64,000 nucleotides of DNA from Paucibacter sp. B2R-40 (lineage in GTDB: Bacteria; Pseudomonadota; Gammaproteobacteria; Burkholderiales; Burkholderiaceae_C). Every line of letters begins with the position of its first letter. Positions within the stretch are counted from its first letter, which is position 1. Below, piece after piece: positions 46,387 through 54,128 of this stretch. The notes beneath the pieces were generated by a model. It made no database searches. It had not been told where the DNA came from and was given only the letters and a program-made list of their open reading frames with translations. Location of the stretch: the NCBI RefSeq assembly GCF_025717555.1, contig NZ_JAJIRP010000011.1, positions 124,001-188,000 of the forward strand, written 5' to 3'. A program made the translations under genes and the position numbers.

Positions 46387-48039
46387 TTAAACGGCAACTA
46401 GCTCAAAGCGTGCGCTAGTCAAAGAAATTTCTCTGACTAGCGCCGCTTCCGCAAATTCGGACAGAACCAGCTCTAAATGCATAGAGGCGCGAGTCAAGCC
46501 GACAAACAACAGGTTTCGCTGAGCGGAGCCGAGTTCATCAAACTGAACCTCGGTGAGCACCACAGCTTGGGCCGACTGACCTTTGAAGCGGCGCAGCGTC
46601 TCGATTCGCAGCAGGCCCTCGGTCCAGTTCGGTCGGCCTTGTTCGTCGTAGCTACCGTCAAAGTGGCTCAAGGACCATGGACCCAACTTGGCTTCACCCA
46701 TTAGTTGAGATTTCTCTCTGCCACGCCAGCACAGAACAGCGATGTCAGGCAAGGCAAAGCCTTTATCTATACAGCGTTGAATTGCAAAGATGGTGGCCCG
46801 CTCCAAGCCCTCTTCTTCGGGGCGGTAGCTATGCAGGCCAGGTTGTTCGCCCTCAAAGGGGCTGCAGGCCTGAATTAGCTCTGGCGTCAGCCGTAGCATA
46901 TTGATCGTGCCAACCAGTCGGCGAGGACTGCGGTAATTCTCATTCGAACGAACCACCACTGCGTCAGGAAATTCAAGCTCCTCTCGATCTGGATAGAGGC
47001 TTTGCGAAGGATCGTCCAACAAGTAGACGCGCGCATCAACACGAAGCCGTGAAATCAGAGCCTGCACCCAATCGGCCTGCATATCCTGCAGTTCATCCAA
47101 CACCAGTAGGTCGAGGTCCGGAGCAACTTTTTCGCTCATCTCCAAGTAGCGTTGCCCGAGCGCTTCGTAATCCTGTTTCGGCCCAACGGGCCGACCAGCG
47201 GCCTCCCAGCAAAGTTGATGAAATGTGTGCACCTTAGCGGCCTGGGGCGCTATGTCGCGAACATGGTCGGCCAAGGGCCGGTTGAAGCACACGTAGGCGG
47301 CCTGCTTGTCGGCCAAGCTCGCGTCGCGCAGCAAGCGCAGGGCAAGTTGCGTCTTGCCAGAGCCCGCGGTTGCACGAACGCGAATCACGCCCGATGGCGC
47401 TTCAATACGCGGCACCCAATCAGCAAGGCCGCCAGAAATTTTGGTGACCCGCGCTTGCAGGCTTCCGGCCAGGGCGGACACATCGGGCTCCAGCGCCAGC
47501 CTGTTTTCAAAGAAAGCGCATACGCGCTCCCTCAGCGGGTCGGCGAGGCCGGCGCCCAATGTGCGCTGAACATAGCCCGGCAGGTCCACACAGTCCGAGG
47601 CGTCGGCTATGCGCTCACGTGGAAAGGCAATGCTGCTGTGCTCCCCGGCCGTCATATCGGGCAGTACAAGGAAATGCATCAGCCTTGCGCCCAAACCGGC
47701 CGAACGCAATCGGTGCATCACGGCATCGAACTGCGTCGCGACTTGCCGCGCCACATCTTTGTTCTCCACCCCGTAGCGTTTAAAGACGCCCTGCTCGGTC
47801 AGACTGACGGCCCCGGCCTTGACTTCGAGTAGCGCGACATCGCCGGCGCTATTGACGACGACGATGTCGAGTTCGCCATGTTTGTCATGATTGGGGTGAA
47901 CAGTGGCCCAGTCGACGCTGTGAAAGAGCTCATAGGCGGACGGAAGACCATCGGCAAGCGACTTCAAAATCGCAAGCTCGGCATAGTCTCCAGCCGTAAT
48001 AGGCCGGATGGTCGACAGCGGGGGGTGAACTCTGGCCAC
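46387..48039 (-). CDS. NERD-domain UvrD-type helicase
   Basis: This 550-aa protein starts at GTG 48039, giving the MARVHP start that NERD proteins often have. Residues about 20-130 form a NERD nuclease-related domain, with GELDIVVV and LLEVKAG as the PD-(D/E)XK-like core. Walker A AGSGKT sits near 222, LDELQDMQ near 311 and VGLTRA near 515. It is a short SF1 helicase without the large inserts of UvrD proper. As the first gene of the minus-strand run it may act with the helicase-methyltransferase system, but a 352-bp gap separates them. Confidence 0.82.
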   Translation of the reverse strand: MARVHPPLSTIRPITAGDYAELAILKSLADGLPSAYELFHSVDWATVHPNHDKHGELDIVVVNSAGDVALLEVKAGAVSLTEQGVFKRYGVENKDVARQVATQFDAVMHRLRSAGLGARLMHFLVLPDMTAGEHSSIAFPRERIADASDCVDLPGYVQRTLGAGLADPLRERVCAFFENRLALEPDVSALAGSLQARVTKISGGLADWVPRIEAPSGVIRVRATAGSGKTQLALRLLRDASLADKQAAYVCFNRPLADHVRDIAPQAAKVHTFHQLCWEAAGRPVGPKQDYEALGQRYLEMSEKVAPDLDLLVLDELQDMQADWVQALISRLRVDARVYLLDDPSQSLYPDREELEFPDAVVVRSNENYRSPRRLVGTINMLRLTPELIQACSPFEGEQPGLHSYRPEEEGLERATIFAIQRCIDKGFALPDIAVLCWRGREKSQLMGEAKLGPWSLSHFDGSYDEQGRPNWTEGLLRIETLRRFKGQSAQAVVLTEVQFDELGSAQRNLLFVGLTRASMHLELVLSEFAEAALVREISLTSARFELVAV

Positions 48040-48582
48040 GTTGTAGTTCTTCTAGTGAACCTCGCCAGGCCAGATCCGGGAACCCCTTTCCTCTAGGGGC
48101 ACTCGCCAAACCGTGAATAAAGCTCATGCCCCTCGTTGGAGGCTACGTAACCATTCGCGTGATAGGGATTTTGCATCAGTTTTGTGACGCGAGCCCCCAT
48201 GGAAGTACCAAGGGTTGGTGGGCCTGAAGGTCGATTCTGAATTGAATGACTATGGCGCGCGCTACGTTGCCTTATCCACAACCTATTGATGCCGAGCGAG
48301 TTGAACCCTGTTGCCGGCGATAGCCAGCAATGCTGCTGCGCCGGCAAGACGGCTGGGCGCCGGTCTACGAAGCACTCAACCTCGACTGGATTGATAGGGG
48401 TTGCGGTGCGGATACCGAATTTCGGTTGCCCCAAAAAGAGATCGTGCGCAGGCTCAAAGAGCGGGCAAGGGAAGATTTCTTCTGACAGCGCAAGAGATTT
48501 ATGCTGCTGCCTTGTTCGCTAACTCTGAATCGCCCTGGCAGCCGGAAAGCAGCTGCCTGGGCCTCTTCATTACTCAGTTCAC
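48040..48582. other. 543-bp boundary region
   Basis: This sequence lies between the defence locus and the integrase-linked operon. It holds one short coding-like frame (48330-48485) and otherwise nothing recognisable. As the junction between two differently organised blocks it could contain a former recombination site, but I could not find a direct repeat to support that. Confidence 0.4.
48330..48485 (+). CDS. Coding-like 51-aa frame, possible gene remnant
   Basis: From ATG 48330 the frame uses codons typical of a real gene (mostly G/C at third positions) and gives a charged, helical end (KEIVRRLKERAREDFF). No ribosome binding site precedes the ATG and a stop lies just upstream. This suggests the 3' end of a lost gene rather than a complete one. 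No family recognised. Confidence 0.35.
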   Translation: MLLRRQDGWAPVYEALNLDWIDRGCGADTEFRLPQKEIVRRLKERAREDFF

Positions 48583-48963
48583 TCACCAGTCACGCTCAGG
48601 CAGCAACCAGTCCTTCAGCGAAACACCCTCCAAAACGAGAGTCCAGTAACCCAGCAAAAAGTGCTCCGCAAAGTGCCGCCGTGTGAAGCGCAGAAGGTGC
48701 CGGGTTTCTTGTCTGCCCAAGCCGCTGCGCATCAAGTCATCGAACAACTGCCGAGCGTCATCGATGGCCTGCGCCCAAACCAAGGGCATGGCCGGCGCGT
48801 CGGTGAGCACGATTTCGAGCAAGGGCAGAGGCTGTGGGTAGTTGATCTGGACTAGTGCCGCGCGTACCCGAAACAGTGTCGGCACCGAGTCATCTTGCTC
48901 AATCATGGGCAGCAGTTCTGCACCCCAGCGCAGGGCGCGCATGCGTTCATGTGGCACGGTCAT
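48583..48963 (-). CDS. BPSL0761-family protein
   Basis: This 126-aa protein starts at ATG 48963 with AGGAGG seven bases upstream. Its opening MTVPHERMRALRWGAELL resembles BPSL0761-family proteins, a group of unknown function common in Burkholderiales; the usual length is shorter, and residues beyond ~60 are not recognised. It is the last gene of the small operon that runs from the integrase. The frame is open further upstream, but the ribosome binding site decides the start. Confidence 0.65.
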   Translation of the reverse strand: MTVPHERMRALRWGAELLPMIEQDDSVPTLFRVRAALVQINYPQPLPLLEIVLTDAPAMPLVWAQAIDDARQLFDDLMRSGLGRQETRHLLRFTRRHFAEHFLLGYWTLVLEGVSLKDWLLPERDW

Positions 48964-49015
48964 TTTTGCGCCTCCTGGGAAGGCAAAAGAAGACAGCGTT
49001 TGGGAAAGACTTGGT

Positions 49016-49633
49016 TCATGTGGATTTCTCGTTAGGGATTGATTTTCTTGAAGCAGAGGCAAGTTCAGCGCCCCGTACTTGCAATTCGATCAAACAGGCC
49101 TTGATCAAAAAGCTCACTTCGGCGCCTTGCGGCATCCGCTCAATTAGCCGGTAAGGCGCCAGCGTCAACTTCAGACCGTCACCCTCGTAGTCCAGCAAAC
49201 GAAGCAGCGAACCTCTGGTGCCCTGACCTGCCCGAAATCCCTCGCTGTCACCGACTTGCCAGCCATAGAGCTCGGTGTCGAAGAGCCGGTGGCGCAAGTC
49301 GTTTGCATCCGCACCGGACCAATGCCTGAAGGCATGGAAGATGAGCTGAGACTCGCGGTTATCGCCTGACCAGACTTCAACTGCAAGGTGGCGGGCGATC
49401 CGGCGCCAGAGGTCTTCGATCGCCCACCAGGCGTCCATCGGAGTGATGTCGATCTGCCGGAATTGCCCGGCGAAGACTGGCGCCTCGGGCCAAGCACGAG
49501 CCGCAAGAACCTGTCTCGACGGGCAACTGATGCGCCTGTGTCTGCGCTCGCCATTGAGGCGCCCGAGGGCGCGGCTTGAAGGTCGATGGAACGCCAGATT
49601 CGCTGGCGCGATTTGCGATGAAAGTGTTTGCAT
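49016..49633 (-). CDS. Hypothetical protein of the integrase-linked operon (205 aa)
   Basis: I start it at ATG 49633 because GAGGGG lies just upstream; an ATG at 49645 would overlap the previous gene's stop by four bases and is the alternative. The protein is soluble and Trp-rich in the middle (MDAWWAIEDLWRR), and I recognise no domain. It sits between the paralog group and the BPSL0761-like gene, so it is probably co-transcribed with both. Confidence 0.6.
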   Translation of the reverse strand: MQTLSSQIAPANLAFHRPSSRALGRLNGERRHRRISCPSRQVLAARAWPEAPVFAGQFRQIDITPMDAWWAIEDLWRRIARHLAVEVWSGDNRESQLIFHAFRHWSGADANDLRHRLFDTELYGWQVGDSEGFRAGQGTRGSLLRLLDYEGDGLKLTLAPYRLIERMPQGAEVSFLIKACLIELQVRGAELASASRKSIPNEKST

Positions 49634-49641
49634 GCTGCCCC

Positions 49642-50091
49642 TCATTGGTGAACGTTGGTGAACGCGCCGCGCGCCAGAATCCGGAAGAACGTGCCGGCGT
49701 CGATGCGGTCCCAGCGGTAAAGCCAGTTGATCGCCGCCACCGCCAAGTCATGCCGGTTTGCCAGCAGCCAGGCACTGTCCTCATTCAGGTCGTCGGCCAC
49801 GCAGCGGGTCAGCGGGCTGATGGCCACCGAGGCGCCGATTTCGTCTTCGAGAATCCAGTTCAGGATTTCGACCTGATCGGCCACGGTCAGGTCGCGACTG
49901 TCCGAGCGCACGACGAAGAGCCAAGGGCTGCCACCGAAGTACAGGTCGGCCTGCGCAAGGAAGTCATCGAAGCGGCCAACGAACTGGCGCACAGCTGCTG
50001 CGTCGGCTCCCCGGGTAGGTGTGATGCGGACCGCAAAGCGAAGCAGGGACTGAACGGCTTGCGTTTGCATTGGCAATGGCAACTTACTCAT
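49642..50091 (-). CDS. Hypothetical protein, third member of an integrase-linked paralog group
   Basis: This 149-aa protein starts at ATG 50091, overlapping the upstream gene by eight bases. It shares with its two upstream neighbours a strand-helix pattern ending in an ILNWILEDE-type block (compare VINWLLDQD and TLNWLIDQQ), but the RRRFF motif is weak here. I read it as a diverged copy of the same family. Function unknown. Confidence 0.6.
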   Translation of the reverse strand: MSKLPLPMQTQAVQSLLRFAVRITPTRGADAAAVRQFVGRFDDFLAQADLYFGGSPWLFVVRSDSRDLTVADQVEILNWILEDEIGASVAISPLTRCVADDLNEDSAWLLANRHDLAVAAINWLYRWDRIDAGTFFRILARGAFTNVHQ

Positions 50092-50638
50092 GAGCGTCCT
50101 CCTTGATGCGAGTCCGCAGGGTTTGCCAGCGAGACAGGGTCTGCAACAGGACGCCTTCAATCACCCGACGCAACAAGGCTTGGCCACTGCACTTGTGGCG
50201 GTGCTCTTCACTGCCCTTGTCCGCTTTGTCCGCCTCGCGCGCCTTTCCCGCCTTGTCATCCTCACCCTCGACCAGGTCGGTCATGGAAGACTCAAGCAGT
50301 TGCTCATGCAGGCCTGGGTTGAAGTCACCAAAAATTAGCACCCGAAGCTCCATGGGTGAGAAAACTCTGGCGCGAATGTCTGAGTCCTGATCCAACAGCC
50401 AATTGATCACTTCGTGTCGGGCCAGCCGAGAGCCCTGCCCTTCCAGCGGAATGACGGCACAGATGCCGCTGCTGTGGCCCATCAAGTAGCCTGCGCTCAC
50501 CAAATGTCGCCGCATACGGCAGAAGAAGCGACGCCGTTCGCCGCGCGATGGGGCGCCGTTCAGACGGACAAGAAAAACCAAGGCGTTGCGCGCTTGGAGG
50601 TAATTCAGCACGATTTGCAGTGCGGGGATATCGGTCAT
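50084..50638 (-). CDS. Hypothetical protein, integrase-linked paralog group
   Basis: This 184-aa protein starts at ATG 50638 behind AAGGA. The core (residues about 15-95) contains FLVRLNG, RRRFFCRMRRHL, GYLMG and HEVINWLL. Each has a clear counterpart in the 152-aa neighbour (FLVAVEM, RRRFFGQMRRAL, GCWSG, HATLNWLI). A charged linker rich in Lys, Glu and Asp (about 135-155) precedes a helical end. No known family; the paralogy is the main evidence that it is a real gene. Confidence 0.65.
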   Translation of the reverse strand: MTDIPALQIVLNYLQARNALVFLVRLNGAPSRGERRRFFCRMRRHLVSAGYLMGHSSGICAVIPLEGQGSRLARHEVINWLLDQDSDIRARVFSPMELRVLIFGDFNPGLHEQLLESSMTDLVEGEDDKAGKAREADKADKGSEEHRHKCSGQALLRRVIEGVLLQTLSRWQTLRTRIKEDAHE

Positions 50639-50859
50639 GGGAATTCCTTTTGAATTGCTATCGCTGACCGTTAGCAAGAAACGCGGGGCGGAGTTCAGCC
50701 CTGCCCTGGCCAACGGGGCATTGACGGTCTTTGCTGGCGCTAAGGCTTCGATGCAGCCGGGCCAACAAACGGTGTAATGGGATCAATCAAATCAATGCGG
50801 CCCGGCACGCACCGGAGGGCGCAAGCGCAGTCGTGGGCGCAGGCTCGACGCTTTAGCGC

Positions 50860-51318
50860 TCATGGCGTGGCCCCCTCTCCCTCGCCACCCTTTAGCAACA
50901 AAGTACCCAAGGCATGGCGCCGCTGCAGCAGGGCGCCGATCAAGGCTTGGCGCACGGCATTGCGACAGGCCCCAGCGAGCTCCGGTTCAAGCGGTTTGTC
51001 GTCGGCCGCGTCATGGACGGGAAAATCGGTGAGGTAGTCGTGCAGTGGCCTGGGCACATGCACGTGAACTGTGCTGAGTTCTTGTTGGTCGATCAGCCAG
51101 TTCAGCGTCGCATGGCGGGCTGCCGCGCTTTGGGCTGGGGCACTCGCCACCAGACACAGGCCGCACCGGCTGCCGCTCCAGCAACCCTTGGCGCGCAAGG
51201 CTCGGCGCATCTGGCCGAAGAACCGGCGCCGCTGGGCTTTGCTCAGCTGCGGGCGCATCTCCACCGCGACCAAGAAGGCGTGGAGGTCCGTCGGAACAGT
51301 AATTGGGGTCCATGTCAT
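50860..51318 (-). CDS. Hypothetical protein, integrase-linked paralog group
   Basis: This 152-aa protein starts at ATG 51318 behind AGGA, 90 bp downstream of the integrase stop. It carries the RRRFFGQMRRAL and NWLIDQQ motifs shared with the next gene, and ends in a helical RQALIGALLQRR segment. The duplicated small genes right after an integrase suggest element-maintenance or cargo functions, but nothing more can be read from the sequence. Confidence 0.65.
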   Translation of the reverse strand: MTWTPITVPTDLHAFLVAVEMRPQLSKAQRRRFFGQMRRALRAKGCWSGSRCGLCLVASAPAQSAAARHATLNWLIDQQELSTVHVHVPRPLHDYLTDFPVHDAADDKPLEPELAGACRNAVRQALIGALLQRRHALGTLLLKGGEGEGATP

Positions 51319-51408
51319 GCCGCTGTCCTTTGTGTTTTTGGGCGTGGCTCCGCCCTGCCCTGCTTGCGGGCATTTCTCAGATTTATCGGGATTTACTGCG
51401 GGGCTTGC

Positions 51409-52734
51409 TCAGCGGTTGAGCTGCAAGCCCGGTGACTTGGTCGGCGGCACGGCGCTGGCTGAGCCTGGTGATGTCTTTGGCTGCGGAGGGCTGCTGGGTG
51501 CCGCCGGCTCACTTGCCACTGCCCCGGTCGCAAAGCGCGAAGCCAGCAAGCGCTCTATCGCCGAGCCGTCCTGCCGGGTCAGGTTGGGCACGTAACGGCT
51601 GTAGACCCGAAACAGCATCTCGGTGCTGCTATGGCCCAGCTGGCGCGCGATCCACTCAGGCGCTTCGCCGGAAGCCAGCCACAGGGTGGCGGCGGTATGG
51701 CGCATTTGGTACGGCCTTCGCAACTCAAGCCCCAGATTGCGCAGCAAGGGGTACCAAATCCGGTCCGTGAAGTTCTTGTTGTCCAGCGGCTTGCCTTCAC
51801 GGTTGCAAAACACGTACTCGGACAATTTGAAGGTGGCCGCATGCATGCGCTGCAAGGCGTCGACCACGGGCTGGCTCATCTGGATCTCGCGCTGCGAGCC
51901 ATCGGTCTTGGTGTATTCATCCTCACCGAGGACAAAGGTCTCGCGGATCAGAATCAAGCGATTGGCGAAGTCCACATACTTCCACTTGAGGCCATGGGCC
52001 TCACCGGTGCGCATGCCGGTGAAGAACCGGATCAAGAAGTAGTCATGGAAATCAGGCCGCGCCTTGCTCAAGATCGCCTGGACTTGATCGAGCGTGAACG
52101 GATTGACGTCTGTCTTGCGGATGCGCAGAGGCTTGTAGTTCTGCATCGGAGAGGGAAAGCCAAAACGATCCGCCGCCTCCTCCATGATCTGGCGCAGCGG
52201 CTGCAAAATGCCGTTGATACGCTTGTTGGACAAGACGGACTTGTCGCCCTTGCCAGGCATTGACGCCAGATGATTACGGAATGCCAGGATGTCAGCCTTG
52301 CTGATAGACCCCACCGGTTTAGCGGCGAAGTACTTGATGACGTGACCGTCCAGCGTCGACCTCAACACCGCAATGTGTGACCGACGCCATTCAACCTTGT
52401 GCTCGGTGAACCATTGATCGGCGAAGGTGCTGAAGGCGGGAGTGGTCGCAATCACAACCGGTACAGGCGATTGGTTGCCGTCTGTTGCGGATCCTGTCGC
52501 AACGTCTTGCGCTCCGCCCACGAATCGACAGACCATCGGACTTCCTGGGAAAAAATCTCCGTAGTTGAAGGTTCCCGCCCCCAGTGCTTCTTTTAGCTTC
52601 GCCAAAACCGGGTTAAGCCTGCGTCGGTTGGCGGGGGTGTCGTCTAAAAGGGATTGCTCCCTGCATCGCACCCCTTTATGCGTAAAGTCAAAAAGCAATT
52701 TCCCGGACTCTTTGCGAACAACAATCTTAGCCAT
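51409..52734 (-). CDS. Tyrosine-recombinase integrase
   Basis: This 441-aa protein has an N-terminal arm-binding domain of the DUF3596 type (residues about 8-45, GKLLFDFTHKGVRC). A SAM-like core-binding domain spans about 105-190. The catalytic domain has GMRTGEAHGLKW (active-site Arg near 242), MRHTAATLW, LGHSS, and the nucleophile in YSRYV near 379. The set is complete, so it may be active. I start at ATG 52734, overlapping the excisionase-like gene by eight bases; an ATG five codons upstream lacks a ribosome binding site. It should drive integration and excision of an element here, though no att site was identified. Confidence 0.9.
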   Translation of the reverse strand: MAKIVVRKESGKLLFDFTHKGVRCREQSLLDDTPANRRRLNPVLAKLKEALGAGTFNYGDFFPGSPMVCRFVGGAQDVATGSATDGNQSPVPVVIATTPAFSTFADQWFTEHKVEWRRSHIAVLRSTLDGHVIKYFAAKPVGSISKADILAFRNHLASMPGKGDKSVLSNKRINGILQPLRQIMEEAADRFGFPSPMQNYKPLRIRKTDVNPFTLDQVQAILSKARPDFHDYFLIRFFTGMRTGEAHGLKWKYVDFANRLILIRETFVLGEDEYTKTDGSQREIQMSQPVVDALQRMHAATFKLSEYVFCNREGKPLDNKNFTDRIWYPLLRNLGLELRRPYQMRHTAATLWLASGEAPEWIARQLGHSSTEMLFRVYSRYVPNLTRQDGSAIERLLASRFATGAVASEPAAPSSPPQPKTSPGSASAVPPTKSPGLQLNR

Positions 52735-52987
52735 GGAGATTGCTCCCATTGGCCATAGGAATGCCGAAGGTAGAAGCGGCGACGCCTTGTTTCATATCCC
52801 GTTCGATGGTTTCCCACAAGTACAGAATTTTTCGTCCGCCAAAGGGCCTGACATAGTGAACGCCCTCAAGCAGGACACTGTCCTTGAGCCGCTCACGAAT
52901 CGTTCTCTGGTCGTACTTGATACGTGCCGACAGTTCGTCGGTTGTCAGGTACGTCGTCACTGCCGGGGATGTGCTAGTCTGCATCAC
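52727..52987 (-). CDS. Excisionase-like small DNA-binding protein
   Basis: This 86-aa protein has a winged-helix pattern of the AlpA/MerR/Xis kind: TTDELSARI, DQRTIRERL, then GVHYVRPFGGRKILY as the wing. It overlaps the integrase start by eight bases, the classic xis-int arrangement, so it probably directs excision or controls the integrase. Its promoter shares the operator-rich gap with the divergent XRE gene. Confidence 0.75.
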   Translation of the reverse strand: MMQTSTSPAVTTYLTTDELSARIKYDQRTIRERLKDSVLLEGVHYVRPFGGRKILYLWETIERDMKQGVAASTFGIPMANGSNLHG

Positions 52988-53002
52988 TTGATTACTCCGC
53001 TA

Positions 53003-53077
53003 ATCAAACGCTATCCACACGTAGCGTCTGATGCTCATAATAATCGCAATCTGATTATTGAAAAGAGCGTTTGATGC
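53003..53077. promoter_or_regulatory. Operator-like repeat cluster between xis-like and XRE genes
   Basis: The 123-bp gap holds an inverted repeat: ATCAAACGCTA at 53003-53013 and TAGCGTCTGAT at 53022-53032, with an 8-bp spacer. A third half-site, AGCGTTTGATGC, lies at 53066-53077. All share the core GCGTYTGATG in one orientation or the other. The position between two divergent small DNA-binding genes is that of a repressor operator, so the XRE protein is the likely ligand. This is inferred from sequence only. Confidence 0.65.
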
Positions 53078-53110
53078 TTTTGTTTATCAAATGTTGTTTT
53101 TAGGTGTCAC

Positions 53111-53341
53111 GTGATTCGCTTCAAGCTAGCTGAACAGATTGAGAAAAAGCAGTTTTCCGTGGGTCGTCGTGTGACGATTCAAGAGGTGGCTGCTGAAGCT
53201 CAGATCAACCGCATGACCCTTTCGAAGATCCTCAATCAGCGTGGATATGCAACAGGTACAGACACGATCGACAAGTTGTGTGCCTACTTTGGCTGCAAAG
53301 TCGAAGACTTGGTTGTATATGTCGAAGACAGCATCAGCTGA
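53111..53341 (+). CDS. XRE-family transcriptional regulator
   Basis: This 76-aa protein starts at GTG 53111 behind AGGTG. It is a single XRE/Cro-type helix-turn-helix (VTIQEVAAEAQINRMTLSKIL, about residues 22-43) with a C-terminal CAYFGCKVEDLV segment typical of short phage and plasmid repressors. It is divergent from the excisionase-like gene and probably controls it through the operator cluster. Confidence 0.85.
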   Translation: MIRFKLAEQIEKKQFSVGRRVTIQEVAAEAQINRMTLSKILNQRGYATGTDTIDKLCAYFGCKVEDLVVYVEDSIS

Positions 53342-53648
53342 ATCAACCAACGACGGACCGGGAAACGCCGGGGGTCGCCAACAGTTCTTTGGTTAGAACG
53401 GCTTAGGCTAATAGCAGTTGTTCTTCAGCTACTGCTTTGTGACTCCGAAGTTGGCGAACGCAGGCTGGAAGAGTGCGACGCCCCTACCGGCCTGGACGGA
53501 GCGGTCAGCGTCGGCGGCCGTAACCGCGAGCAACCGGTAGTCTGGCCGCCAACAAGTTCATCAGATGACCCATCGGGAAACTACCGATAACCGAACGACG
53601 GCGCGGCGCGTTCTCTGCTCACAGAAAAAACTCGACAAGGAGGGCTGC
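53342..53648. other. 307-bp gap before the LRAT-like gene
   Basis: No gene is visible. The gap contains an imperfect GC-rich inverted repeat (GGCGGCC near 53512 and TGGCCGCC near 53544) and several short repeats of CCGGT-type sequence. It may contain the promoter of the LRAT-like gene or mark an element edge; I cannot tell which. Confidence 0.35.
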
Positions 53649-54083
53649 ATGCAGCTGCAGCAGATCGACGTCACCGGCGCGCGTCTCGTGGGCGCCATCA
53701 CCAAGGAGCTGGGCTTCGATGGCCCCAAGCACCATGCCGTAGTGCTCGGTCAAGGGATGTTCGACGGCGTGGTCTATCTGGCAGAGCTGATGAAGGGCGG
53801 TTACCAGGTCGCAACGTTTGAAGACTTCCAGCGACGCTACGCCTCGAACGGCGATATCCGGGTGGAACCCAACGCTGGGCCGCACAGCAACGTCGAGGTG
53901 GCTAAGAGGGCGCTGACGGAGCTCAAGCAAGGTCAGGCGAAGTACGACCTCGTTGCCAACAACTGCGAGTGCTTCATCAACCGTGCGATGCACGGGCAGT
54001 CCACCAGCACCCAGGTGATCAATACGGCGATTGGTGTGCTGTTGGTCGCTGGACTCGCCCACCTCATCCGCAGCTCTCGATAG
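53649..54083 (+). CDS. LRAT-like (NlpC/P60 superfamily) protein with C-terminal membrane segment
   Basis: This 144-aa protein starts at ATG 53649 behind AAGGAGG. It has the permuted papain-like LRAT pattern: KHHAVVLG with the catalytic His near 28-29 and VANNCECF with the catalytic Cys near 113, followed by a hydrophobic helix at about 122-138. Such proteins in animals are acyltransferases/phospholipases; bacterial ones are mostly uncharacterised, and a membrane-anchored form would suit a lipid-acting effector. It converges on the STAND partner gene and may act alone. Confidence 0.78.
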   Translation: MQLQQIDVTGARLVGAITKELGFDGPKHHAVVLGQGMFDGVVYLAELMKGGYQVATFEDFQRRYASNGDIRVEPNAGPHSNVEVAKRALTELKQGQAKYDLVANNCECFINRAMHGQSTSTQVINTAIGVLLVAGLAHLIRSSR

Positions 54084-54128
54084 GCACCTCAATGCATGCC
54101 GCGGCGCCGGAGCTCGCAGCCTGCATCT

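Noticed and set aside
18721-48039. BREX or Dpd (7-deazaguanine) system
   Set aside because: No PglZ phosphatase, BrxC/BrxL ATPase, DpdA-type transglycosylase or ParB-like DpdB was seen. Only helicase, PLD and methyltransferase families are shared.
48200-48300. Rhs-like end (LNDYGARY-type residues) in the boundary region
   Set aside because: The match is only about eight residues in a short frame without context; chance is a better explanation.
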